Part shown: in pieces, positions 17,938-26,043 of the stretch
How the letters are laid out: every line of letters begins with the position of its first letter
Position numbering within the stretch: position 1 is the first letter of the stretch
NCBI GenBank assembly: GCA_965652415.1
Contig: CBFGVH010000004.1
Coordinates: 3,993-67,992 of the forward strand
Source of the DNA: BQJD01 sp965652415
GTDB lineage: Bacteria; Pseudomonadota; Gammaproteobacteria; Arenicellales; CAJQKF01
Direction: 5' to 3'
DNA length: 64,000 nt
The notes under the pieces: model-generated
The model's input: only the letters and a program-made list of their open reading frames with translations
Database searches by the model: none
Told to the model about the DNA's origin: nothing
Made by a program: the position numbers and the translations under genes

Positions 17938-18942
17938 TCAGGCGGGTTCGCCGAACCGGTCCAGCAGTTCTCGCGGCAGCGCGATACCCTGCGCCGCCGC
18001 CCTTGCACGCGCCTCGAGCCGGCGCGAGCCGGGCAGGCGCACGCCGGGCTGGGCCATCATGGCGCCGATCAGCGCTTCGAGGCGGTCGGCGAACGCGCCG
18101 CCCGAAAACACGGCCGGATCGAAGCCGATCAGCAGCTGGCCAACCCCGGGGGGCTCGCCCTCGGCGTCGAAGAACGACGAGGCCTCGTAGCCGAAGTTGG
18201 CGCCGGTCAGCGCGGCGGCGAGGATCTCCACCATCATGACCAGGGCCGAGCCCTTGGCATCGCCGATGGGCAGCATGGTTCCCGCCATGGCGGCCGCGGC
18301 ATCCGTGGTCGGACGCCCTTCGGCGTCCAGCGCCCAGCCCGGCTCGATCGCCTCGCCCTTCGCCGCCGCCACCATGATCCTGCCCCGCGCCACCTTGCTC
18401 AACGAAAGATCGATGACGAGGGGCGGGTCGGCGGCGCGCGGGGCCGCGAAGGCGATCGGGTTGGTGCCGAACAGGCCGGCGCTGCCGCCCCACGGCGCGA
18501 TGGCGCGGGGACTGTTGCCGAAGCCCAGCGCAACCAGCCCGCGTTCGGCGAGCCGTTCCACGTGAAATCCGGCCTGGCCGAAGTGATGAGAGCGGAAAAC
18601 CCCCGCGGAGGCGATGCCGGTCGTTCGTGCATGCTCTGCGACGCGGTCGATGGCGAGGTCCATGGCCGGGAAGGCGAAGCCGCATGCCGCGTCGATGCGC
18701 ACCGCGGCGGCCGACTCCTGCACCACTGTCGGCTCGGCAAAGCCGTCGACCTTGCCGGACGCCGCCTGGGCGGCGTAGGACGGCAGCCGCGACAGGCCGT
18801 GCCCCTTCTGGCCGTCCGCCTCGGCAGCGACCAGGGCGCGGGCCACGCTGGCGGCGTTGGCCCTCGAGGTATCGTGCCGCTCGAGCGCCCGGGCGACGAA
18901 TCGTTGGGCCTCGTCGAGATCGACGATTACGGAGTCGTTCAT
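17938..18942 (-). CDS. comC: (R)-sulfolactate dehydrogenase, Ldh2/ComC family
   Basis: A 334-residue member of the malate/L-lactate/sulfolactate dehydrogenase (type 2) family. Signatures include the ADGQKGHGLSRLP segment near residue 42, SHHFGQAGFH with the catalytic-region histidine, and LFGTNPIAFAAP. In sulfolactate degraders, ComC reduces 3-sulfopyruvate to (R)-sulfolactate, and with SlcC forms a two-enzyme racemase. Specificity here is inferred from its place behind suyA-suyB-slcC; the family also contains malate and ureidoglycolate dehydrogenases. Its ATG overlaps the slcC stop (ATGA), indicating translational coupling. Confidence 0.85.
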   Translation of the reverse strand: MNDSVIVDLDEAQRFVARALERHDTSRANAASVARALVAAEADGQKGHGLSRLPSYAAQAASGKVDGFAEPTVVQESAAAVRIDAACGFAFPAMDLAIDRVAEHARTTGIASAGVFRSHHFGQAGFHVERLAERGLVALGFGNSPRAIAPWGGSAGLFGTNPIAFAAPRAADPPLVIDLSLSKVARGRIMVAAAKGEAIEPGWALDAEGRPTTDAAAAMAGTMLPIGDAKGSALVMMVEILAAALTGANFGYEASSFFDAEGEPPGVGQLLIGFDPAVFSGGAFADRLEALIGAMMAQPGVRLPGSRRLEARARAAAQGIALPRELLDRFGEPA

Positions 18943-19874
18943 GGACGGCGCCGATCCAGCACGCGGCGCACGTTGTCGGCGGTCACCCGGCTCACACGCA
19001 CGTTGGATTCGTTGGTGACCCCGGCGACGTGCGGAGTCAGCACGAGGTTCGGCACTCCTTCGAAGCGCCGCGCCGCCTCGCCGGCCAGGGGCTCGGATTC
19101 GAACACGTCCAGGGCCGCGCCCGCGATTTCGCCGGAGAGCAGGGCCTCGGCCAGCGCCGCCTCGTCCACGACGCCGCCGCGGGCGGTATTGACCAGGACG
19201 GCCTCGCGTTTCATGCGGCCCAGCTCCGCGGCGCCGACCAGGCCGCGGGTCTCGTCGGTCAGCGGAACGTGAATGCTGACGATGTCCGACTGCGCGAGCA
19301 GCTGGTCAAGTGTGTCCAGGCGACCCGCGCCGGCGAGGTTCACGCCGTCGGCGAGGTGGGGATCGTACGTGGCCACGGTCATGCCGAACGCGCGGGCCCG
19401 GTGAGCGGTTTCCCGCGCGATGCCGCCGAAGCCGACGAGGCCCAGGGTGCGCCCGCTGAGTTCGCCGCCGATGCCCGCGCTGCGCGGCCAGGCGCCCACG
19501 ACGACCTCGCCCGATCGCAGGAACACGGGCCTGATCAGCAGCATCGCGGCGGCGATGACGTACTCGGCGACAGCCACGTCGTTGGCGCCGCCGGCCGGAC
19601 AGACCTCGACGCCGCGGCGCGCGCAGGCGTCAAGATCGATATTGTCGAGGCCCACGCCGAGGCGGCCCACCACTTCCAGCGCGGGCGCCGCGTCCAGCAG
19701 CGCCTCGTCGACGCGGGTTCGGTTGCGTACCACCAGGGCGCGCGCACCAGGCAGCAGTGAGACCAGGCGTTCGCCGTCGTCGACCAGCGCGGGATCGTAA
19801 ACGACGCGGTAGTCGCCGGCCAGGGAGTCGACCACCGGGCGGTCCATGAACTCGGTGATGACGATGTCGCTCAT
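18939..19874 (-). CDS. slcC: (S)-sulfolactate dehydrogenase, D-isomer hydroxyacid dehydrogenase family
   Basis: A 311-residue NAD-dependent 2-hydroxyacid dehydrogenase. The nucleotide motif is LGLVGFGGIA (about residues 144-153). The catalytic triad is in place: Arg in VNTARGGVVDE, Glu in DVFESEPL, and His in LTPHVAG. In the sulfolactate pathway SlcC oxidises (S)-sulfolactate to sulfopyruvate, which ComC then reduces to the R form used by SuyAB. The assignment to sulfolactate comes from operon context with suyAB; sequence alone would give a phosphoglycerate-dehydrogenase-like enzyme. It starts 28 nt after suyB and overlaps comC by 4 nt. Confidence 0.86.
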   Translation of the reverse strand: MSDIVITEFMDRPVVDSLAGDYRVVYDPALVDDGERLVSLLPGARALVVRNRTRVDEALLDAAPALEVVGRLGVGLDNIDLDACARRGVEVCPAGGANDVAVAEYVIAAAMLLIRPVFLRSGEVVVGAWPRSAGIGGELSGRTLGLVGFGGIARETAHRARAFGMTVATYDPHLADGVNLAGAGRLDTLDQLLAQSDIVSIHVPLTDETRGLVGAAELGRMKREAVLVNTARGGVVDEAALAEALLSGEIAGAALDVFESEPLAGEAARRFEGVPNLVLTPHVAGVTNESNVRVSRVTADNVRRVLDRRRP

Positions 19875-19902
19875 GGCCGGCTTGCCGCGCCGTCGGCTTT
19901 CG

Positions 19903-21078
19903 TCAGGCGCTCTCGTAGAGCCGGGTCAGCACGAACTCGCGATGGCCGAGCGACTCCGCCGCCGTCAGGCGGCCATTGGCGGTGCGCAGCATCATCTCGA
20001 GCAGCGCGTCGCCCGCCTCGTCAGGCGTCATCTCCTTGCGCAGGAGTCCGGACACGTCGACGTCGACGTGCTCGCTCATGGTGCGCACGGTACGCGGATT
20101 GGCGCACAGCTTGATCACGGGCAGCACGGGGTTGCCGATGATGTTGCCCTGGCCGGTGGGAAAGAAGTGCACCACGAAGCCCGAGGCGGCGCACAGGGTG
20201 ACCATCTCGGCCGCGGCGCTGGAGGAGTCCATGAACCACAGCCCCGGCCCGGTGGGCATCTCGGCCTTGTCCAGCACGCCGTCGACCAGGCATTTCCTGC
20301 CGATCTTCTGGATGTTGCCGAGCGCCTTCTCCTCGATGGTGGTCAGGCCGCCGGCGATGTTGCCCTTGGTGGGCTGGGAATCGGACAGGTCGTTGGTCTT
20401 GTGGCGGTTGATCATGTCCTGGTAGCGGTTGAACATGAACATGAAGCGATCGCGCACCGCGTCGTCGCGGCAGCGCTCGGCCACCAGGTGTTCGCCGCCG
20501 GTGATCTCGGAAGTCTCGCCGAACAGCAGCGTCACACCCTTGTCGTACATCTTGTCGAAAGCGTTGCCTACCGTAGGGTTCGAGCCGCAGCCGGAGGTCG
20601 TGTCGGACTCGCCGCACTTGGTCGACACCCACAGCTCCGCCAGCGGGGCTTCCTCGCGCTGCTTCTCCGACGCCCACTGCACGTACTCCTTGGCCGCCTT
20701 CGAGGCGCGCATGATGGTGTCGTGGTCGCCGTGCAGCTCGATGCCGAAGCCGGTGACCGGCTTGCCGGTGGCGGCGATGCCGTCTACGACGCGCCGGGTC
20801 CACTGCTCCTCGATGCCGATCACCACCACGGCGGCGACGTTGGGATTGGCCCCGGTTCCGATCAGGGTGCGAAAGTGCAGCTCGAGGTCCTCGCCGAACT
20901 GCAGGCGCCCATACGGATGGGGAATCGCCATGGCGCCCTTGATGTTGTTGGCGACCGCCTCGCAGGCGGCGTTCGACAGGTCGTCGACCGGCAGGATGAT
21001 GACGTGATTGCGCACACCGACACGGCCGTTTTCGCGGCGGTAGCCGAGGAATGTTGCGTTGTCGAGATCGATGGACAT
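19903..21078 (-). CDS. suyB: (2R)-sulfolactate sulfo-lyase, beta subunit
   Basis: A 391-residue protein of the UxaA/altronate dehydratase large-subunit family. It is the catalytic subunit that splits (R)-sulfolactate into pyruvate and sulfite. Typical segments are GYRRENGRVGVRNHVIILP near the N-terminus, the Cys-containing STKCGESDTTSGCGSNPTVG, MDSSSAAAEMVT and FTTGQGN-like HFFPTGQGNIIGNP. Cysteines in these stretches are candidate ligands for a metal or Fe-S centre. ATG 21078 has GGAGAG 7 nt upstream. It lies 40 nt downstream of suyA and leads slcC by 28 nt, giving the operon order suyA-suyB-slcC-comC. Confidence 0.9.
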   Translation of the reverse strand: MSIDLDNATFLGYRRENGRVGVRNHVIILPVDDLSNAACEAVANNIKGAMAIPHPYGRLQFGEDLELHFRTLIGTGANPNVAAVVVIGIEEQWTRRVVDGIAATGKPVTGFGIELHGDHDTIMRASKAAKEYVQWASEKQREEAPLAELWVSTKCGESDTTSGCGSNPTVGNAFDKMYDKGVTLLFGETSEITGGEHLVAERCRDDAVRDRFMFMFNRYQDMINRHKTNDLSDSQPTKGNIAGGLTTIEEKALGNIQKIGRKCLVDGVLDKAEMPTGPGLWFMDSSSAAAEMVTLCAASGFVVHFFPTGQGNIIGNPVLPVIKLCANPRTVRTMSEHVDVDVSGLLRKEMTPDEAGDALLEMMLRTANGRLTAAESLGHREFVLTRLYESA

Positions 21079-21118
21079 GGAATTTCTCTCCGGGATGTTC
21101 GTGCGTTTGCGGCTTCGG

Positions 21119-21400
21119 CTACCAGCGCTTGGTCTTGATGTTGTGCACGTGGGCGTGCTCGCCGAGGCCAATGTCGGCGACCACCCGTCCGATGTCCACG
21201 CCGTACTTGATCACCGTGTCGCCTTCCTTCAGCGGCTTTATCGCAAGCTTGTGGCCGATGGGAATGTCGCCGGCGGCCTTGAACTGGATCTCCCTGTCCT
21301 GGTCCATGATCCAGCCGGTCAGCTCGTCGCCGGCATTTACGCCTTCGACGACGACCACGCCGACGGAATCGTTCTCGTCATGCACCACGAACTGGATCAT
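21119..21400 (-). CDS. suyA: (2R)-sulfolactate sulfo-lyase, alpha subunit (SAF domain)
   Basis: A 93-residue protein with a SAF-type beta fold, the small subunit that pairs with the UxaA-like subunit. It opens MIQFVVHDENDSVGVVVVEG and carries AIKPLKEGDTVIKYGVDIG and GEHAHVHNIKTKRW, the standard pattern of UxaA N-terminal domains. ATG 21400 is chosen because AGGAGG lies 6 nt upstream; a GTG two codons earlier is less well placed. It is the first gene of the sulfolactate operon, about 51 nt downstream of a predicted transcription start. Confidence 0.9.
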   Translation of the reverse strand: MIQFVVHDENDSVGVVVVEGVNAGDELTGWIMDQDREIQFKAAGDIPIGHKLAIKPLKEGDTVIKYGVDIGRVVADIGLGEHAHVHNIKTKRW

Positions 21401-21457
21401 CTGCACCCTCCTGAGGTTGAACCCGGCTGCCCGGGAGCGGGGATTGTCGATGCGGGA

Positions 21458-21486
21458 ACTATAGGCGAAGCGTTGAGTCTTGTCAA
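21458..21486 (-). promoter_or_regulatory. Sigma-70 promoter of the suyA-suyB-slcC-comC operon
   Basis: On the minus strand a perfect TTGACA (21486-21481) and TATAGT (21463-21458) are separated by exactly 17 nt. The expected start is near 21451, giving a leader of about 51 nt to the suyA ATG. A perfect 32-bp palindrome lies 4 bp upstream of the -35 box. Confidence 0.85.
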
Positions 21487-21490
21487 TATA

Positions 21491-21522
21491 CTCAGATAAC
21501 TCTTATATAAGAGTTATCTGAG
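21491..21522. promoter_or_regulatory. Perfect 32-bp palindrome, likely GntR-family operator
   Basis: Two exact 16-bp half-sites, CTCAGATAACTCTTAT and its complement, meet without a spacer. The palindrome is centred between divergent suyA and the GntR/UTRA regulator gene, just upstream of the suyA -35 box. Position and symmetry fit binding of a dimeric regulator; 32 bp is long and may hold nested sites such as ATAACTCTTATATAAGAG. Confidence 0.85.
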
Positions 21523-21601
21523 ATACTCTAGTGTGTATTCCTGTGTTATATTGGCGGCGAGCCGGGTCTTCCGATCCGGCAGCCCAGCGGAGACCAGGAC
21601 C

Positions 21602-22324
21602 ATGACCATAGCCGGTGCAGGCCCCCTGTACGTCCAGGTGCGCAACCTCATGGTCGAGCGCATCCGCCGCGGCGAGTACAAGCCCGGCGAACCGATACCC
21701 AGCGAGACCCGGCTGGCCCGCGACCTCGACGTCAGCCAGGGAACCATCCGGAAGGCCATCGGCGACCTCGTCACCGGCAGGGTGCTCGTGCGCCAGCAGG
21801 GCAAGGGCACGTTCGTTGCCGCCCACGACAGCCGCCGGGCACTGTTCCATTTCTTCCACGTGGTTCCCGACCAGGGAACGAAGTCCCTGCCAGACAGCAG
21901 GACGCTGTCCATCCGCCGCCGCGAGGCGACCCGCGACGAAGCCGCCGCGCTGGCGCTGTCGGCGGGCGGAGAGGTGGTGCGCATCGAGCGGATACGCCGC
22001 CTCGGCGGCGAGGAGATCCTCGCGGAGACCATTTCAGTTCCGGCGCGCATGTTCCCGGGGCTCGAAAACACGGCCGCGCCGGACCTGCCCAATGCCGTCT
22101 ACGAGATGTACGAGCGCCGATTCGGCGTGACCATTCACCGCGCCGACGAGCGACTGAAGGCCGTAAAGGCCGGCCAGCGCATCGCCCGCCAGCTCGGCGT
22201 CGACCCCGGGGAGGCGCTCCTTCGGATCGAACGCACGGCACGCACCCTGGCCGGAGAGCCGGTGGAACTCAGGGTGACCCACGTGTACACGCTGCGCCAC
22301 CACTACGCCAACACGCTCACCTGA
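21602..22324 (+). CDS. GntR/HutC (UTRA) transcriptional regulator, probable sulfolactate regulator
   Basis: A 240-residue regulator. The N-terminal GntR winged helix runs from about residue 8 to 75 (PLYVQVRNLMVERIRRGEY then SETRLARDLDVSQGTIRKAI). A C-terminal UTRA effector domain (about 90-235) follows, with LRVTHVYTLRHHY near the end. UTRA domains bind small metabolites and release or activate DNA binding. ATG 21602 is chosen over an in-frame TTG-type extension running into the palindrome region. The gene is divergent from suyA and the intergenic palindrome is its likely target. Sulfolactate or sulfopyruvate as effector is an inference. Confidence 0.88.
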   Translation: MTIAGAGPLYVQVRNLMVERIRRGEYKPGEPIPSETRLARDLDVSQGTIRKAIGDLVTGRVLVRQQGKGTFVAAHDSRRALFHFFHVVPDQGTKSLPDSRTLSIRRREATRDEAAALALSAGGEVVRIERIRRLGGEEILAETISVPARMFPGLENTAAPDLPNAVYEMYERRFGVTIHRADERLKAVKAGQRIARQLGVDPGEALLRIERTARTLAGEPVELRVTHVYTLRHHYANTLT

Positions 22325-22328
22325 GGGC

Positions 22329-23180
22329 TTACGAGGCGACCTGCATCACGATCACGCCGGCGGCCACCATCACCACCGCGGCGAGCCGCACCCGGGTGAG
22401 CCGTTCCTTGAGGTAGAACACGCCGATCATCGCCGCCATGATGACGCTGGTCTCGCGCAGCGCCGAGACGAGTCCCATGGCACCGAGGGTCATGGCGTAG
22501 ATGACCAGCCCATAGGCAGTCATGGAGAACACCCCGCCGGCAATGCAGTAGCGCCAGTTCGCGGCAAGACCGCTCGCCACCGCGCCGCGCCGGAGCACCA
22601 GCGCGTACAAGGCGATCGGCCATCCGTCCAGCAGCGAGAGCCAGCAGATGTAGCTGAGCGCGTTGCCGGAAAGCCGGCCGCCGAGGCCGTCGGTGATCGA
22701 GTAGGCGGCAATCCAGACGCTCGTGATGAGCGCGGGCGCCACCGCGCTGTTGCCGAGACGCCACGGCGGACCACGCTCGAAGGACAGGCTGATGATCCCC
22801 ACCGAGGCCAGCAGCACGCCCGCCGCAGCCAGCGGGGACAAAAGCTCCCCGGCGAACAGCATGCCGCCAATGCTGATCAGCAGGGGCGCCGAGCCGCGCG
22901 CCAGGGGGTAGACCTGGATCAGTTCGCCGCGGTCGTAGGCCTTGAGCAGGTAGAAGTAATAGCCGCAGTGCAGCACCACGGAGAGCAGGATGTACGGCCA
23001 CGCCGCGGGGGCGGGCAGCGGCACGAACGGCACCAGCACGGCGCCGACGAGCATTGCGACGATGTTGACGCCGGCCAGCACCACCAGCCGGTCCCCGCTT
23101 GCGCGCACGAACGCGTTCCAGCCGGCATGCAGCAATGCCGCCAGCAGGACCAGGGGAATCAGCAGGGCCGACGAATCCAA
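22329..23180 (-). CDS. EamA-family (DMT superfamily) transporter
   Basis: A 283-residue hydrophobic protein with about ten predicted transmembrane helices in two EamA repeats (roughly residues 5-135 and 150-282). Segments such as YPLARGSAPLLISIGG and LRETSVIMAAMIGVFYLKE are typical of the family, whose members move metabolites across the inner membrane. It converges on the GntR gene with 4 nt between ends. The first in-frame start is TTG 23180. No TRAP or other sulfolactate importer is in the window, so this is a candidate for sulfolactate-related transport, but that is speculation from position. Confidence 0.85.
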   Translation of the reverse strand: MDSSALLIPLVLLAALLHAGWNAFVRASGDRLVVLAGVNIVAMLVGAVLVPFVPLPAPAAWPYILLSVVLHCGYYFYLLKAYDRGELIQVYPLARGSAPLLISIGGMLFAGELLSPLAAAGVLLASVGIISLSFERGPPWRLGNSAVAPALITSVWIAAYSITDGLGGRLSGNALSYICWLSLLDGWPIALYALVLRRGAVASGLAANWRYCIAGGVFSMTAYGLVIYAMTLGAMGLVSALRETSVIMAAMIGVFYLKERLTRVRLAAVVMVAAGVIVMQVAS

Positions 23181-23231
23181 TGAATGACGCCGTGAATGAC
23201 GCCGCCGACCCGTTGCCGGCGCGGACGGCCG

Positions 23232-23256
23232 GCGGGGCCGGCAGCGCCGGCCCCGC
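23232..23256 (-). terminator. GC-rich hairpin after the FKBP gene
   Basis: An 11-bp perfect stem (GCGGGGCCGGC with its complement) and 3-nt loop AGC, starting 9 nt past the FKBP stop codon at 23265. It has no U-tract, so it is a 3'-end hairpin or weak terminator rather than a classic intrinsic one. Confidence 0.4.
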
Positions 23257-23264
23257 GCGCCGTG

Positions 23265-23957
23265 TTACTTTATCTCGAGGAGCTCGATCTCGAAGATCAG
23301 CGTCTCGTTGGGGCCGATACGTCCGCCGGCGCCGCTGGCGCCATAGGCGAGCTCGGAAGGAATGAATACCTTCCACTTGCCGCCGGTCTTCATGAGCTGA
23401 AGCGCCTCCTGCCAGCCCTTGATGATGCCCTCGAGCGGAAACGTCGCCGGCGCGTCACGGCTGTAGGAACTGTCGAACTCGGTGCCGTCGAGGAGCGTGC
23501 CGCGGTAGTGGACCACCACCGTGTCATTGACCGTGGGCTGTTCACCTTCGCCCTCGGTGAGCACCTCGTACTGCAGGCCGGAGTCGGTGGTCACGACGCC
23601 TTCGCGCTCGCCGTTCTCCGCCAGAAAGGCCTCGCCGGCGGCCTTTGTGTCCTCGGCCCTGGCGCGCTGGGCCTGCATCTCCTGTTCCCGCCGGGCCATG
23701 ACCACGGCCTGCATCTCGTCGGGCGACAGGGCCGGGGCCTCCTGTTTGAGGGCATCGCTGATCGCTTGTACGAACACGTCGACGTCGAACTGGATGTTCT
23801 CGGCGCCGAACTGGCCGAGCACCTGGTTGCCGATGCTGTAGCCCATGGCGTAGCTGAACTTCTCGTCGTCGGTATCGAGGTTCGCATCCTGGGCAAGGGC
23901 GGCGCCGGCTGCCGTTGCAATCAGCAGGCCTGCGCAGGCTTTGTAGATGGGTCTCAT
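23265..23957 (-). CDS. FKBP-type peptidyl-prolyl isomerase, Mip/FkpA-like
   Basis: A 230-residue exported isomerase. A signal peptide (about residues 1-22, ending ALAQ) leads into an N-terminal dimerisation domain with FSYAMGYSIGNQVL, a long helix (about 80-120), and a C-terminal FKBP domain with VVHYRGTLLDGTEFDSSY, PLEGIIKGWQEAL and IPSELAYG. These are the proline-isomerase signatures. It would act in the periplasm as a dimeric folding catalyst. ATG 23957 has GGGAGAG upstream; the much longer open frame before it is non-coding in appearance. Confidence 0.93.
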   Translation of the reverse strand: MRPIYKACAGLLIATAAGAALAQDANLDTDDEKFSYAMGYSIGNQVLGQFGAENIQFDVDVFVQAISDALKQEAPALSPDEMQAVVMARREQEMQAQRARAEDTKAAGEAFLAENGEREGVVTTDSGLQYEVLTEGEGEQPTVNDTVVVHYRGTLLDGTEFDSSYSRDAPATFPLEGIIKGWQEALQLMKTGGKWKVFIPSELAYGASGAGGRIGPNETLIFEIELLEIK

Positions 23958-24143
23958 GAACTCTCCCGGTTGAATGGGGATGCAGGGGGCGCTGTCGCGG
24001 CTACGATGCCCGATTCTACCATTTCGCGACCCGCGCCGTCGTGCAGGCCGACACCGAATCTGTCGATGCGCCGGACAACCATGAAGATGATGAAGGATTT
24101 GTATAAAATGACGGTAAACCCCGAACGGACAAGGACTCAGCCC

Positions 24144-25679
24144 ATGGTTTCCGGAACGAAACAACCTGCCCTGCTTGCCACCCTGACCTTTCTCGCCGCG
24201 ATGCCGGCAATCGCCCCCGCCGCCTCGCTGCTGCCCAACGGTGACTTCGAGTCCGGTTCCCTTCTCGGCTGGTTCGGCGCCGGCATCGACGGTGGAATCG
24301 CCGATATCGCCACTGCGGGCACTTGTTTCTCCGGCGAGGACACGACCCGGCTCACCATGTTTGGCGGCCACGCGGCGCTCATCAGGTCGGGGCCAGGCGG
24401 CGGCCGCGGTTCCATCGGCGCACTGACGTCCGATCCCTTCGTCGCAGGCGACGGCATCGTCTTCGCCGCACTCACCGGGACCCGCGACGGCGAGCGCGTG
24501 GTCGCGCCGGTGCATTTCGAGGTGCGCATTTTAAACGCCGACGGCGCACCGCTCACGGCCCAGCGTTTCAACACGGCCGTGGTTCGGCTGGCCGACGGCT
24601 GCCCGGGAGAGGCCCGCGACGGGCGCTTCTACGTCCACTACTTCGATACCCGCGCGTTCCGCGACCAGCAGATTCGCATCCAGTTCCGCCAAGGCACCAA
24701 CACCGGCGGCTTCGAACCATTCACCCTGATCGACCAGGTCATCGTGTTCGGACGCGGCGAAGGCCCGCTGTTCACCAGCAAGCCGGAGGCGGTGGCGGCG
24801 CTGTCGAGCACCCGCCGCGGCGTGCCGAGGCTCGACGCCTCGCATTCCTTCGACCCCGACGGCGGTCCGGCACCGCTCACCTTCAGCTGGCAGATCGACG
24901 GCGAGAACCTGATCCGCCTCGGCGAGAAACCGTGCCTCGCCGACCTTGCCGACGGCACCTACGAGGCGACGCTGTTCGTCAACGACGGCTTCCACGCGGT
25001 GTCCGACAGGCTCCGCTTCGAGATCACCGGGCAGAGCATTGGCGGCGATGGCCAGGGCGACAACGATGACAGTGGAGATGGCAACGGCGAGACCGAAGCC
25101 GTGCCCCGGGTCGAGTACGACGGCTGCGGCGAGGATACGCTGGCCACGGAATTCAGCATCGACCAGGGGACCCCGGCGGGCGGTGGCGGCGCTAACGACG
25201 ACTCCGGCGGCGCGGGCAGCGGCGGCGATCCGGCGGCCGGCATGTCCGGCGGCGGTGTGGACAACAGTGCCCCCACCGTCGATCTCGACGCCGACGACAG
25301 TTCGGTCAGCGGCAACAACTTCCAGGCGACGTACGTGATCGGCGGCGATCCCGTCGCCATCGCCGACACCGATGTCGCCGTCGGCGACGCCGACGGCGAC
25401 GAAATTGCCAGCGCGACCATCACCCTGCAGTACGGCGCCGATGGCGACAGTCTCGACGTCGATCCGTCGCTGCTGCCAGGCGGCATCGCCGCCGCCGTCT
25501 CGCCAACCTCGATCAACCTTTCGGGCGTCGCGGCGCCCGAGGCCTATGCCGCCGCCATCGGCGTGGTCACCTTCGAGACAAGCGATCCGGGCGACGGTTC
25601 GCGCTTCATCACCGTGACAGTCAATGACGGCATCGACGACAGCGGCTTCGCCTTCGCCTCCATCATCGTCCAGGAGTGA
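24144..25679 (+). CDS. Secreted acidic protein with PKD/Ig-like segments, unknown function
   Basis: A 511-residue protein with a clear signal peptide (about residues 1-28). The N-terminal half holds a beta-rich domain opening LLPNGDFESGSLLGWF, the pattern of carbohydrate-binding or choice-of-anchor modules. A PKD/Ig-like segment (LDASHSFDPDGGPAPLTFSWQ, near residues 230-250) comes next. A Gly/Asp/Asn-rich linker (about 305-395) leads to one cadherin-like repeat with PTVDLDADDSS, resembling modules that are tandemly repeated in large adhesins. Here only one copy is present and the protein stops. ATG 24144 is preceded by AAGGA. TATAAA at 24102-24107 may be its -10. Likely a calcium-binding surface or extracellular protein. 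Confidence 0.75.
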   Translation: MVSGTKQPALLATLTFLAAMPAIAPAASLLPNGDFESGSLLGWFGAGIDGGIADIATAGTCFSGEDTTRLTMFGGHAALIRSGPGGGRGSIGALTSDPFVAGDGIVFAALTGTRDGERVVAPVHFEVRILNADGAPLTAQRFNTAVVRLADGCPGEARDGRFYVHYFDTRAFRDQQIRIQFRQGTNTGGFEPFTLIDQVIVFGRGEGPLFTSKPEAVAALSSTRRGVPRLDASHSFDPDGGPAPLTFSWQIDGENLIRLGEKPCLADLADGTYEATLFVNDGFHAVSDRLRFEITGQSIGGDGQGDNDDSGDGNGETEAVPRVEYDGCGEDTLATEFSIDQGTPAGGGGANDDSGGAGSGGDPAAGMSGGGVDNSAPTVDLDADDSSVSGNNFQATYVIGGDPVAIADTDVAVGDADGDEIASATITLQYGADGDSLDVDPSLLPGGIAAAVSPTSINLSGVAAPEAYAAAIGVVTFETSDPGDGSRFITVTVNDGIDDSGFAFASIIVQE

Positions 25680-25763
25680 CACTGATCAGGGCGCCGCTCT
25701 CTCGACGCCTGCCTGTGCGATAATCCGCACCCCGTCCCAATCACTCGACGACAGAGGTCCGCC

Positions 25764-26021
25764 ATGACCGTCGACGCCAAGCTGCTCGAGATCCTGCGCT
25801 GCCCGGTGACCAAGCAAACGCTCTCGCTGATCCCTCCCGACAGGCTCGCCGCCCTGAATGCGAGGATCGAACGCGGTGAGGTCCGTCACCTCGACGGCAG
25901 CGTCGTGGAAAGGGCACTGGACGGCGCCCTCGTCACCGCCAACGGCAACACGATCTACAAGATCGAGGACGACATTCCCATCATGCTCGAGGACCTGAGC
26001 ATTCCCGCGAACCTCGAGTAG
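25764..26021 (+). CDS. Trm112/YcaR-family small protein
   Basis: An 85-residue protein of the Trm112-like family, opening with KLLEILRCPVTKQTL and ending in KIEDDIPIMLEDL. Bacterial members are small, usually zinc-ribbon-like, partners whose roles are poorly defined; this copy keeps only one of the usual Cys residues (RCPVTK), so metal binding is doubtful. It is longer than the 60-residue E. coli form because of an insertion around residues 25-50. An extended -10 element TGCGATAAT at about 25716-25724 may drive it. Confidence 0.85.
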   Translation: MTVDAKLLEILRCPVTKQTLSLIPPDRLAALNARIERGEVRHLDGSVVERALDGALVTANGNTIYKIEDDIPIMLEDLSIPANLE

Positions 26022-26043
26022 GTTCCCGCTTCCGGGCGCGAAG

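Noticed and set aside
24053..24143. Start of the secreted protein upstream of 24144
   Set aside because: The longer frame adds a non-signal stretch and passes through a likely -10 region; ATG 24144 has both a Shine-Dalgarno and a signal peptide.
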